A stretch of 37,285 nt of DNA. It comes from Gammaproteobacteria bacterium (GTDB lineage: Bacteria > Pseudomonadota > Gammaproteobacteria > Steroidobacterales > Rariloculaceae). Shown piece after piece: positions 1 through 8,290 of the stretch. The first letter of the stretch is position 1. Every line of letters starts with the position of its first letter. The notes beneath the pieces are model-generated. The model was not told the origin of the DNA and ran no database searches. It saw only the letters and a program-made list of their open reading frames with translations. The stretch is from contig JAJDWR010000081.1 of the NCBI GenBank assembly GCA_022825505.1, positions 1 through 37,285 of the forward strand. Direction: 5' to 3'. The translations under genes and the position numbers were made by a program.

Positions 1-96
1 CAATCCTACAGATTCTGAGCCTGACCCTTTTCGAGAAAACCCCATTAAATCAATTGCTTACTGAATGCGAAACCAAAATGGACACGACCGCATCCC

Positions 97-300
97 CTAA
101 GCAATTGAATTTATTCGAAAAATATTCCGGACACTAATGACATGCCTTTGGGATTCTGCAAGGGCTCCGGGTTCCAACAGAGCAGTACTACGAACCAGCC
201 AAAACACTGTCGGGCCACTCTGCGCCTCGGCCCGCTCGGTTGGCGCCAGGGCAACGGCCACGATGGCCAGCAGCGCCAGCCGCCACCTCGCGCTCCCCAT
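97..300 (-). CDS. Small secreted protein, probably a truncated remnant
   Basis: A 67-residue frame opens at an ATG with a plausible GGGAG ribosome site about 13 bases upstream. The N-terminus is a convincing Sec signal peptide: a basic start (MGSARWR), a hydrophobic core (LALLAIVAVALA), and a likely cleavage after AEA before QSGP. Only about 40 residues follow, with no motif I recognise. The ATG and the signal peptide argue for a real gene start. The short unremarkable tail suggests the original protein was cut by a frameshift or rearrangement. It lies downstream of the giant adhesin on the same strand, about 400 bases away. Function unknown. Confidence 0.35.
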   Translation of the reverse strand: MGSARWRLALLAIVAVALAPTERAEAQSGPTVFWLVRSTALLEPGALAESQRHVISVRNIFRINSIA

Positions 301-694
301 CAGAGCGGCTCCCGAAAGCTTTTCTTTATTTGAGGGGGGATGGAGGATTTCGAGGGTTGAAGTTTGTTGCCTTTTCGGCTCCGCTACCATGGTTTCTTCC
401 TCCCATCGATTCCAGCGTTGGCGCGACCGGCAACTCGCAGATCCACGGCCTTCGGGCTGGTGGGCTCGTTGAACGAGGCCTCGCCCGGCACGGACTCGAT
501 CCGATCATCACCTTGCCATCCCGAATCGGATTCTAGATCCTGACGGGAAGCAGCGCATCGTATGATGCAATCTCACGCAAGCATAAGTCAACCTTGAATA
601 CAATGCCAACTCTGCTCTCGCGCCAGCTGCATGAGACCGCCGATGCGATCCGCGACTCGCTGCGCCGATTCCCGCAACTGCTTCCGTTACCGAA
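301..694. other. Intergenic region without a supported gene
   Basis: This 394-base stretch lies between the adhesin stop codon and the small secreted-protein start. Open frames here are short and low in plausibility. No tRNA, clear terminator or recognisable repeat was seen. Confidence 0.4.
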
Positions 695-3600
695 TCAGTT
701 CGAGGAGCAGCAACACAATCCGATCCGGAAACGGCTGCGGCCGTGCGATTGGTCGTAGCCGCCGAACCAGACCAGTACGCCGCCGCCGGAAAAACGCTTG
801 CCGTAACGCAGATTCGCCTCCAGCGACCACATGTCCGGCGCGGTTCCGGGATGCCGGAGGCGATCGATCTCCTCCCGCCAAAGCGCGCCGGTTCCGGCCG
901 GCGCGACGTTGCCCCAGCGGGGCGAAACCGACAGCGACAAGCCCAGGGCGTCCGGCTCCCCGAGCGTGAACGTCACCCCGGCGCCTCGCTCCCGGTAGCC
1001 CGCCGCCGAATGCACCGCCAGCGCCCGTCCCTGTGCGTCGATCCGGACATTGCCCTGCCGTACCCGCAAGCCAAGGGCGACCTCCACTCCGCTCCCGGCC
1101 TGCCCGTCCCCGCCGTCGCGGCGCAGATGCGCCTCGCCGAAGAGCTCGACCGTCCCGCCGCCCACGCGGACCGGCCCCGAAATCTCGGCGCCCAACCGTT
1201 GCCGGCCGACGGCTGCCGACAGTCTGTCGACCGACTCGGCGCCGTCCCCGGTTTCAAGCCCGGCCCAGGCCGCGTCGGCCCGCAGCGCGAACCTGACCTT
1301 GCCGGAGTCCCCGCCAAACCGCCGCCGGTACTCGACCAGCCCCATGCGCAGCCCGAGATCGGCGGTCCCGGCCAGCCCGGTCGCGTCCCGCACGTTCTCC
1401 GCCGTGCCCCAGCCGCCGCCGAACATGGCCCACACCGATGCGGCCCCGCCGGACCAGCGCAGATAAGGTTGCAGCGACGTCAGCTCCGTCGCCAGCCGGC
1501 CGCTCGACGCGCCCACCCGCCAATCGGCCGCGCCGACGCCGCGCGCCACCGCCACGCCGGACAGCCAACGGTCGCTCAACTCGGTATCGACGCCCAGCCA
1601 AGCGGTTCGCAGATCGCCATCGTGCCCGGCATCGTAGCCCAGCACGCTCGGCGCGCCCTCAAAAGTCTGAAAGTCGCCCTGACCCCAGACGGCCCAGCGA
1701 CGCCCCGCCGGTTCGCTATCGGCATCGCCTTCTGTGGCGGCATCGTCCACGCCCGGCACCCACTCGAACTCCAGGTCTCCGAGCGAGGCGTCCGAAACGC
1801 CGCTCAAGCTGCCCAGGATGCCCAGGACGCCGAAGCTGCCAAAGCCGTTCGGAAGTCCCGATGCGCCAGGCGGCGATTCACCCGCCATCGGCTGGCCAAA
1901 GGCTGTTACGCCGAATTCCCCGGAGGGATGCCCCCTGAGTCCTGAAGTCGAGCCAGCCGAACCGTTCGGCACGCCTGCCGCCACCCTGTCCACAATCCGC
2001 CGCCACCCGGCCTTGTCCAGCGGCACGCGCCGCCCGGCGACCGTCAGCACCGACCGCTCCCCGACGCCCGACGCCGCCCGCCGGCCCAGCGTCATGCGCG
2101 CGCTCGACAGGTGCGAGCGGGCCATGGCCGACAGGGCGTTGCCGAGCGCGCCGCGCACCGGCCGGTCGTCCACGCCCGCGGCGAACGTCTGCGTCGCCGT
2201 CAGTCCGCCGGGGTCCTCCGCCGTGACCGACACGGCCGCCGTCCCGTACACGACCGGCGTCAGCGTGAGTTGCGATCCCAGCACCGCGACCGTGACCACG
2301 TCCGTGTCGGAGGACTCCGCGCGGTAGCTCAGCGCGCCGCCGTCGACATCGGAAAAGTACGGCGACAAATCCAGGCTGACCGGGTTCCCGCCTTCATCGA
2401 GCGCCTGTTCCGGCATCGTTCCGACTGCGGCAGGCGCGTCGTTGACCGGCGACACGGTCACCGTCACCGTGGCCGAATCCATCAGTCCATCGCCATCGGA
2501 GGCGATGTAGGTAAATCGGTCCATGCCGTGGAAGTTCTCCGCTGGGACATAGATCACACCCCCGTCCGCGGCAACGGCGGCCGTCCCGTGGGCTGGCGCC
2601 GCTACGCCTGCGATGTGCAGGGGGTCGCCGTCAAGGTCTGAGTCGTTGGCCAGAACATTAACCGCAACGGCTTCGTCCTCGTTCGTTTGTACCTCGTCGT
2701 CCGCCGCGGCGGGCTGTTCGTTCATCCCGGCGATCATCACGACTACCCGCGCGTCGGCTTCCGCTCCCGGGGCGTCGCGCACGCGCACGGAAGATTCGTA
2801 CTGGCGGGGTTCCGCCTCGTAATCTTCCCCCGGGCCAACGTACCGCACCATGCCGTCCCGGGCATTTACCTCGAAACGCGTCCCATCGCCGGAGACCAGC
2901 TCATAGCTCAGCGCGTCGCCGTCGGGATCCGATGCCGCCAGGCGGCCGAGATCGACCGGGCGCCGGACGCCATCCAGATTTTCCTGCAGCGTAAAGCGAT
3001 AGACCGGTTGGCCGAACGACGGCCCCCGGTTGACCACCTCCACCGTCGCCGTCGCCGAGGCCGCGCCCCCGGACCCGTCCGAAACCTCCACCCGGATATC
3101 CACCGAACCCAACTCGTGCGGCGCCGTCCATCTCGCATGCCGCCCCCCCGATCCGCCGGCGAAAGCGCCCGATGGCGCGCTCCACTCATATTCCAGAGCG
3201 TCGCCGTCCGGGTCCGCCGCCAGCGCCGTCAAGCCAACCTCGCCTCCGCGCGGTACTGCGCAGGGATCGCAGCGCGCCGATACCGCGGGCGGGCTGTTCG
3301 GAGGCGGCGGCGGCGGCGGGTCGTCGTTGTCCGTTATCGAGATCTCGTCCCCCGCCACGGCGAGTCCGGCCGCCGTGCCGGCGACCTCGATGGTCTCGGC
3401 CGGCTCGTCCGCCGCGTCGTCCACCGGGGTGAGCGTGAACGCCCCGCCGCCGCTGGCCTCGCCGGCCGCGATGACGATGTCGAAATCCGATACCGCGGCG
3501 TAGTCGTCGGGCGCGGTCGCCGTCCCGTCCCTGACGCTCACCGCCACGGTCGTCGCCTCGGTGAAGCGGGCCGCGCCGTCGATTTCCGCGGTGACCGTGA

Positions 3601-6600
3601 CGGCCGTGGCGCCATCGCCTTCGGTTACCGAGTCGGGGCTCGCCGTGAGCGTGACCGCCGTCGGCGCAGTTTCATCGTCGGTCACCGTCACCGGCAGGTC
3701 CGCCGCCTGCCCGCCGTAGGTGCCGCCCGACGCCGTATGCGTCAGCGTCGCCGTGTCGTTTTCCGCATCGTCGTCGTGGCCGGCCGCCACCGTCACCGTC
3801 TGCGCCGTGTTCCACGTCTCGGTCGTGAACTCCAGGCTGTCGTTGTCCAGGCTGAGGTCCGTGTCCGCGTGGCCGGCGATAGCCACGGTCACCGTGCTGC
3901 TCGGTTTGGTCGCAAGTTTCACTGTGTAAGTCGCCTGGTCCCCCTCGTCGACGCCCAGCGAATCGGGTGCGATCACGATCCCCGGCGTGTCGTCGTCCAG
4001 GATGATCACGCCGAGCTGCTGCGACACCGAGTCGTAGCCGCCTCCCGAGGCGGTGTGGTCGAGCGTAGCCACGTCGGTGATCCCGTCCTCGTCGTGGGTG
4101 CCGGTGACGGTCACCGTCTGCGTCTGGCGCCAGTTCGCCGGCGTGAAGGTGAGCCGCGACTTGTCCAGCGTCAGCACCTCGTCCAGGACGCCGGAGATGT
4201 ACACGGTCACATTGCCCGTCGGCTCGCTGGCGAGCCGGACGGTGTAGGGCGCGGACTCGCCCTCGTCGAGATACAGTGGATACGGCGCGATCACCAGCCC
4301 GAGGGTTGCGTCGTTGTCGGTGATCGAGATTTCGTCGCCGGTCACGGCGAGGCCGTCCGACGTGCCGGTGACGTCGATGGTCTCGGTGGATTCGACCACC
4401 GCATCGTCCACCGGCTTCAGCGTGAAGCTTCCCGTGCCGCTGGCGGCTCCGGCGGCGATGGCGATGTCGAAGTTCGCCACCACGGCGTAGTCGGCGGGCG
4501 AGGCGGCGGTGTCGTCGGCGACGCTCACTGTGACGGTCCTGGCCTCGGTGAAGACGACTGAGCCGTCGATCTCGGCGGTGACCGTGACAGTCTCGGCGCC
4601 GCCATTTTCAGCAACCGAGTCCGGGTTGGCCGTAAGGGTGATTGCCGTGGGCGGGGTCTCGTCGTCGGTGGTGTTCACGGTAACCGTGCCGCTGACGCCG
4701 GTGTAGTCGCCGCCCGAGGCCTCGTGCGTCAGCGTGGCCGTGTCGTTGGTCCCGTCGGTGTCCTGGCCGGCTGCGACCGTGACGGTCTGCGCCGTGTTCC
4801 AGGTCGAGGCGTCGAAGGCCAGGCTGTCGGCGCCGAGCGTCAGGTCGGTGTCCTCATCGCCGGTGATGGCTACGGTGACCTGGGCCGTCGGCTCGGAGGC
4901 GAGCTTGACCGTGTAGCTGCTGCTGCCGCCCTCGGCCACGGTGACGGTGTCGGGGTCGAACACCAGGCCAACCTCGTCGTCGTCGGTCACCGTGACCACG
5001 AGGTCGGCCGTCACGCCCGCGTAGTTGCCGCCCGCGCCCGTCAGCGTGAGCGTCACTTCGTCGTTCACGGCGTCGTCGTCCTGGTCTGCCGAGACCGTCA
5101 CCGTCTGCGCGGTGTTCCAGTTCGCGGTCGTGAAGGTGAGGCTGGCCGTATTGAGCGACAGGTCGGTGCCCGCATGCCCCGTGATGGTCACCGTCACGGT
5201 ATCCGTCGGTTCGGACGAGAGCCGGACGGAGTGGGTGCTGCTGCCGCCCTCCGCCACGGTCAACGTGGAATCGCCCAACGTCCCGTCGCCATCCTGGAAC
5301 GTCTTCGTGTCGTCGTCGTTCGTCGTGACCTCCAGGCTGCTCGCCAATCCGGCGTAGTCGCCGCCCGCGGCGGTGTGGACCAGCGTCGCCGTGTCGTTCT
5401 CCGCGTCGTCGTCCCCGCCCGCCTCCACGGTGATGGTCTGCGCCGTGCTCCACGTCGAGGTCGTGAAGGTCAACTCCGTCTTGTCGAGCGTCAGGTCCGA
5501 GCCTGCGTGGCCGGTGATGGTGACGATCACGGCGGTTGTCGGCTCGGTCGAGAGCTTCACCGTGTAGGTGGCGTCGTCGTCCTCGTCGATGCTCAGCGAC
5601 TGCCGCGACAGCACCACCTGGCGCTCGTCGTCGTCCGTCACGGTCACGCCCAGATCCGCCGTCACCCCGTCGTAGATCCCTCCCGAGGCCGTGTGGGTGA
5701 GCGTGGCCGTATCGTTGGCGCCATCGTCGTCGTCGCTCGCCGTTACCGTGACGGTCTGCGCCGTATTCCAGTTCGAGGTCGTGAACGTGAGGCTCGCCTT
5801 GTCCAGCGTCAGATCGGTATCCGCGGCGCCGCCGATCGCTACGGTCACGCCTGTCGTCGGTTCGGCCCCCAGCTTGACCGTGTAGGTCGCCTGGCCGCCC
5901 TCGGTGACGCTCAACGGATCCGGCGAGATCACCAGCGGGGGCTTGTCGTTGTCCGTCACCGTCACTTCGACGCTCTGCACGTAAAAGTTCTCGGCGTGGG
6001 GTTGCGAAAACGAAATCGTCGCCGTTTGTTCGCCGCGGTAGATACCGTCGTCGACCGCGGTCAGTGTGTAGCTCTTTTCCGCCGATATCGCGCTGGTTCG
6101 ATCGGCGGCCGCCCAGGTATGCATCGCCGGCGAAACCGAGACGACGTCGGGGTTGCTGCTCGTCGCCGTGACGGTGATGTCGTTTGCGGTAAAAAAAACG
6201 ACTGCCAAGGGGCGCTCGTAGGTTTCGCCTTCCGCCAGGGCCGCTTGATAGGGCTCGTTGTCGTAGTTGTCAACGACCGTGGTAGCCGTCAATCCGTCCC
6301 AGTGCGCCGTGTCGCTGCTGGACGTGAACCTGATGGTGGTCTCCCGACGTGTGTAGCGCTCGCTGCCTGCCGTATTCAGGACGTTGTCCTCCAGGCAGTT
6401 GATCGCCAAGTTCAACCTTTCGAGGTCTGTGCTCGGCTCAAACGTGTACGACAGCGGGGAGACACTGATCACTGTGGGATCGTCGACCGTGATCGTGACT
6501 GTGACCGCTTCGTCACTGGAGTGCCCGTGACTCAGTCCCATCCATGAGGTTGTCGAGTTGCCTTCACTGCAGTTCGAATAGTCGGTGGCGGCGATCGAGC

Positions 6601-6754
6601 GCGTGAACTGCGCGTCGGCCTTGGCGGGGGCCAGCAGGAGGGCGGCGAGAAGCACGGCCGCACACGGCCACGCGGGCGCGCAAATCGCACGGAAGAAACG
6701 GGCTCGCGTGCAGGACAGGTTGCATCGACCCGGACAGCGCGCTTGCCGCTCCAT
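695..6754 (-). CDS. Giant Calx-beta/cadherin-repeat outer-membrane adhesin with autotransporter-like barrel
   Basis: A 2019-residue surface protein. Residues 1-48 form a long signal peptide with a basic Cys-rich start, a hydrophobic AAVLLAALLLAP core and a likely cleavage at ADA|Q. An N-terminal beta-rich part runs to about 272. Eight Calx-beta-like domains of about 107 residues follow (about 273-1130), several ending TVTDDDE or ITDND, as in calcium-binding repeats. After a polyproline hinge come cadherin/Ig-like domains with DPDGDALEYEW and DPDGDALSYEL motifs and a tandem-95-like NVLANDSDLDGDP domain. A helical linker (SHLSSARMTLGRR) leads to a roughly 330-residue beta-barrel like autotransporter translocators. 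I chose the ATG at 6754 because it directly precedes the signal peptide; the frame stays open upstream, but that part runs through the GTTCC tract and overlaps another gene. The last residues, FRIGLCCCSSN, lack the aromatic end usual in such barrels. Probable role: adhesion or surface contact (inferred). Confidence 0.82.
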   Translation of the reverse strand: MERQARCPGRCNLSCTRARFFRAICAPAWPCAAVLLAALLLAPAKADAQFTRSIAATDYSNCSEGNSTTSWMGLSHGHSSDEAVTVTITVDDPTVISVSPLSYTFEPSTDLERLNLAINCLEDNVLNTAGSERYTRRETTIRFTSSSDTAHWDGLTATTVVDNYDNEPYQAALAEGETYERPLAVVFFTANDITVTATSSNPDVVSVSPAMHTWAAADRTSAISAEKSYTLTAVDDGIYRGEQTATISFSQPHAENFYVQSVEVTVTDNDKPPLVISPDPLSVTEGGQATYTVKLGAEPTTGVTVAIGGAADTDLTLDKASLTFTTSNWNTAQTVTVTASDDDDGANDTATLTHTASGGIYDGVTADLGVTVTDDDERQVVLSRQSLSIDEDDDATYTVKLSTEPTTAVIVTITGHAGSDLTLDKTELTFTTSTWSTAQTITVEAGGDDDAENDTATLVHTAAGGDYAGLASSLEVTTNDDDTKTFQDGDGTLGDSTLTVAEGGSSTHSVRLSSEPTDTVTVTITGHAGTDLSLNTASLTFTTANWNTAQTVTVSADQDDDAVNDEVTLTLTGAGGNYAGVTADLVVTVTDDDEVGLVFDPDTVTVAEGGSSSYTVKLASEPTAQVTVAITGDEDTDLTLGADSLAFDASTWNTAQTVTVAAGQDTDGTNDTATLTHEASGGDYTGVSGTVTVNTTDDETPPTAITLTANPDSVAENGGAETVTVTAEIDGSVVFTEARTVTVSVADDTAASPADYAVVANFDIAIAAGAASGTGSFTLKPVDDAVVESTETIDVTGTSDGLAVTGDEISITDNDATLGLVIAPYPLYLDEGESAPYTVRLASEPTGNVTVYISGVLDEVLTLDKSRLTFTPANWRQTQTVTVTGTHDEDGITDVATLDHTASGGGYDSVSQQLGVIILDDDTPGIVIAPDSLGVDEGDQATYTVKLATKPSSTVTVAIAGHADTDLSLDNDSLEFTTETWNTAQTVTVAAGHDDDAENDTATLTHTASGGTYGGQAADLPVTVTDDETAPTAVTLTASPDSVTEGDGATAVTVTAEIDGAARFTEATTVAVSVRDGTATAPDDYAAVSDFDIVIAAGEASGGGAFTLTPVDDAADEPAETIEVAGTAAGLAVAGDEISITDNDDPPPPPPPNSPPAVSARCDPCAVPRGGEVGLTALAADPDGDALEYEWSAPSGAFAGGSGGRHARWTAPHELGSVDIRVEVSDGSGGAASATATVEVVNRGPSFGQPVYRFTLQENLDGVRRPVDLGRLAASDPDGDALSYELVSGDGTRFEVNARDGMVRYVGPGEDYEAEPRQYESSVRVRDAPGAEADARVVVMIAGMNEQPAAADDEVQTNEDEAVAVNVLANDSDLDGDPLHIAGVAAPAHGTAAVAADGGVIYVPAENFHGMDRFTYIASDGDGLMDSATVTVTVSPVNDAPAAVGTMPEQALDEGGNPVSLDLSPYFSDVDGGALSYRAESSDTDVVTVAVLGSQLTLTPVVYGTAAVSVTAEDPGGLTATQTFAAGVDDRPVRGALGNALSAMARSHLSSARMTLGRRAASGVGERSVLTVAGRRVPLDKAGWRRIVDRVAAGVPNGSAGSTSGLRGHPSGEFGVTAFGQPMAGESPPGASGLPNGFGSFGVLGILGSLSGVSDASLGDLEFEWVPGVDDAATEGDADSEPAGRRWAVWGQGDFQTFEGAPSVLGYDAGHDGDLRTAWLGVDTELSDRWLSGVAVARGVGAADWRVGASSGRLATELTSLQPYLRWSGGAASVWAMFGGGWGTAENVRDATGLAGTADLGLRMGLVEYRRRFGGDSGKVRFALRADAAWAGLETGDGAESVDRLSAAVGRQRLGAEISGPVRVGGGTVELFGEAHLRRDGGDGQAGSGVEVALGLRVRQGNVRIDAQGRALAVHSAAGYRERGAGVTFTLGEPDALGLSLSVSPRWGNVAPAGTGALWREEIDRLRHPGTAPDMWSLEANLRYGKRFSGGGVLVWFGGYDQSHGRSRFRIGLCCCSSN
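3320..5938 (-). repeat. Tandem array of Calx-beta-like coding repeats
   Basis: About eight consecutive units of roughly 310-340 bases code for the repeated domains of the adhesin. Six share the pattern LxLxxxSLxFTxxxWNTAQTVTV, then an Asp/Asn-rich loop, then LTHTASGGxY. Two (ending near 4300 and 3330) are of a different Calx-beta subtype ending GDEISITDND and are close copies of each other. High similarity between units makes the array prone to recombination and to assembly collapse. Confidence 0.75.
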
Positions 6755-6805
6755 CGAAATCGGCAAGCGATTCCGCCACTGCGAAGTGGCTGCGTGGGGA
6801 CTATC

Positions 6806-6822
6806 CCGATAGACAGTATCGG
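6806..6822. repeat. Inverted repeat abutting the GTTCC tract
   Basis: CCGATA-GACAG-TATCGG, perfect 6-base arms around a 5-base loop, ends two bases before the pentanucleotide tract. In the adhesin mRNA it would lie between the tract and the start codon. It could be an RNA hairpin or an operator (inference). Confidence 0.5.
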
Positions 6823-6824
6823 CA

Positions 6825-6874
6825 GGAACGGAACGGAACGGAACGGAACGGAACGGAACGGAACGGAACGGAAC
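6825..6874 (-). repeat. (GTTCC)10 pentanucleotide microsatellite upstream of the adhesin
   Basis: Ten perfect head-to-tail copies of GTTCC on the adhesin strand (GGAAC on the plus strand), ending 71 bases before the adhesin ATG at 6754. An ATG at 6876-6874 reads straight into the tract. With ten copies it is out of frame with the adhesin; removing one copy or adding two would bring it into frame. The tract is also long enough to slip and alter leader length or promoter spacing. Such tracts are the classic basis of phase variation in surface genes. Confidence 0.9.
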
Positions 6875-7062
6875 ATAGGATACTATCCGCGCTGCGTCAT
6901 CGATATATTGATATTGGCAAATTTCTAACGTGCTCGCCCGGATTACGTCGCTTCGCTGAGCATACCATTGTACTCTCAGGCGCAGCACCCAGGTCTCCGC
7001 ACACCGGCCCGGCCGCTGCCGCCGGTGCCGGCTCGTCGAGCAGCCGGAGCCGGAATAGCTGT

Positions 7063-7329
7063 CTATCGGATGCGCCGCTGTTCCACGACTACCAATACAA
7101 AGGGCCAGCGCCGGTCGGCGAGCCGATCGCTCAACCTGCGGCCGGACACGCGGATACCGCGCTCTCGGCCATAGCGGCCAAGCAGCGTATCGTGCATGTC
7201 GGCAGCCGCCCCGGCGTCTACGGCGTTTCCACAGGCGGGACAGTACGCGCAGGCGAGAACTCCGTTGCCCTCGATTACCGTTGCCGGCTTCCTGCAGTCC
7301 CGGCACTCGAACGAAATCGATGCTTCCAT
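7063..7329 (-). CDS. Small zinc-ribbon protein
   Basis: An 88-residue protein starting at an ATG with an AGGA ribosome site about 11 bases upstream. Cysteines at 9 and 12 (ECRDC) and at 27, 30 and 33 (CAYCPAC) form a CxxC...CxxC zinc-ribbon pattern, followed by a charged tail. No family assignment is secure. Its frame differs from the upstream extension of the adhesin frame, and the motif makes this reading the more believable one. It is co-oriented with the adhesin and separated from it by about 310 bases containing the GTTCC tract, so the two need not be co-transcribed. Confidence 0.55.
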   Translation of the reverse strand: MEASISFECRDCRKPATVIEGNGVLACAYCPACGNAVDAGAAADMHDTLLGRYGRERGIRVSGRRLSDRLADRRWPFVLVVVEQRRIR

Positions 7330-7491
7330 ACGACGCGGTTCCTACCGGTGGCGATGCCGGCGCGGCGGCGATCGCCAGCAGCGCCGGCATGGCCGTCGTC
7401 GACGACATCGTGCGCATGACAATCCTTCAGGCATCGCTCCCTGAAACCGAATCGGCATCCTACCATCGCCCATGCTCCCGTGTTCCATAAC

Positions 7492-7500
7492 TGATATAGT
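7492..7500 (+). promoter_or_regulatory. Extended -10 promoter candidate for the channel gene
   Basis: TGATATAGT matches the extended -10 form TGnTATAAT with one mismatch. Transcription would begin near 7507, about 43 bases before the chosen ATG. This also argues against the more upstream in-frame start at 7472. No good -35 was seen, which is usual for extended -10 promoters. Confidence 0.4.
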
Positions 7501-7549
7501 CCGAATCTCTTTCAGCCCGTTCGCCGGCCTCCGCAATGGACACGAATCG

Positions 7550-7978
7550 ATGTTAATCGTCGCCACGATCGCCCTGCCGTTGATCGCTGTCAGGATGCAC
7601 TACGAACTATTGATCCTGACCGCGAACGCGGTTGCCGCGCTGTCGCGATACTTGCGCGCCCGCGTGGCGCTTGCGGTGACCCTGGCGCTGGCCGCGCACA
7701 TCGCCGAAGTGATCGTTTTCGGTCTTGGCTGGCGCCTGCTGATCGTTGCAGGCGCCGTTGAGATCGCACCGTCCGCTCCGGCTCTGGTCGATGTCATCTA
7801 CTTTTCGGGCTCGATCTATACGACTCTCGGCTTCGGAGACATCGTTCCCGTGAGTGGCGGCGGTCGCCTGCTGGCAACGGTGGAAGCCGTCACCGGGCTG
7901 GTGCTGATCGCCTGGACCGCATCCTTCACGTTCGACCAGATGCAGCGATGCGCTGGCGCGGATCCCGATCGCGCATGA
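7550..7978 (+). CDS. Two-pore-helix type potassium channel (Ion_trans_2 family)
   Basis: A 142-residue inner-membrane protein with hydrophobic segments at about 2-22, 38-62 and 108-128. Between the last two is a pore loop with the K+ selectivity-filter-like sequence TTLGFGD (GFGD in place of the commoner GYGD). This is the core of a minimal K+ channel pore, here without the cytoplasmic regulatory domain seen in Kch proteins. The start at 7550 is preferred because an upstream in-frame ATG at 7472 would precede the predicted transcription start. The stop codon overlaps the next start (ATGA), implying translational coupling. Substrate is inferred from the filter motif only. Confidence 0.72.
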   Translation: MLIVATIALPLIAVRMHYELLILTANAVAALSRYLRARVALAVTLALAAHIAEVIVFGLGWRLLIVAGAVEIAPSAPALVDVIYFSGSIYTTLGFGDIVPVSGGGRLLATVEAVTGLVLIAWTASFTFDQMQRCAGADPDRA

Positions 7979-8250
7979 AAGCACTGCCTTCCACCGTTGA
8001 GTTCTACCGCAGGACGCCCGAATTCACTGAAGTCACGGTCCCGGACGGGCTGAGGAAATCGCATCGGACCCGGGCCGGTGTCTGGGGCCGGATCGTGGTC
8101 CTGGAGGGCAGGCTCCTCTATAGAATCCACGCGCCGCCCGCAGGGGAGTTCAGGCTGAACCCCGACAATCCCGGCGTCATCGAACCCGCAGCCGAGCACG
8201 AGGTCGAGCCGCTGGGGCAAGTGCGGTTTTTCGTCGAGTTCTACCGATGA
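7975..8250 (+). CDS. DUF1971 (TehB N-terminal/YeaR-like) protein
   Basis: A 91-residue protein starting within the stop codon of the channel gene. The sequence (ALPSTVEFYRRTPEF, then VWGRIVVLEGRLLYRI, PGVIEPAAEHEVEPLG and RFFVEFYR) follows the small cupin-like DUF1971 domain found alone in YeaR-type proteins or fused to tellurite-resistance methyltransferase TehB. The biochemical role of the domain is not settled; tellurite or nitrate-stress links are known for relatives. The 4-base overlap suggests its product is needed in step with the channel. Confidence 0.75.
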   Translation: MKALPSTVEFYRRTPEFTEVTVPDGLRKSHRTRAGVWGRIVVLEGRLLYRIHAPPAGEFRLNPDNPGVIEPAAEHEVEPLGQVRFFVEFYR

Positions 8251-8290
8251 CCGCCGGAGCGGCGCCCGGCCCTGCATCGGCGGGCCTGCC

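Noticed and set aside
3320..5938. CRISPR-like regular repeats
   Set aside because: The repeat units are about 320 bases, contiguous and coding, with no unique spacers; they are protein domain repeats.
2687..6547. Two very long plus-strand frames opposite the adhesin
   Set aside because: They are Arg/Gly/Val/His-rich mirror images of the repetitive adhesin; the minus-strand frame has signal peptide, domains and barrel.
6755..7417. N-terminal extension of the adhesin frame up to 7417
   Set aside because: It would place the signal peptide internally and overlap the zinc-ribbon gene. The upstream residues look non-coding apart from the GTTCC-coded VPFRS repeat.
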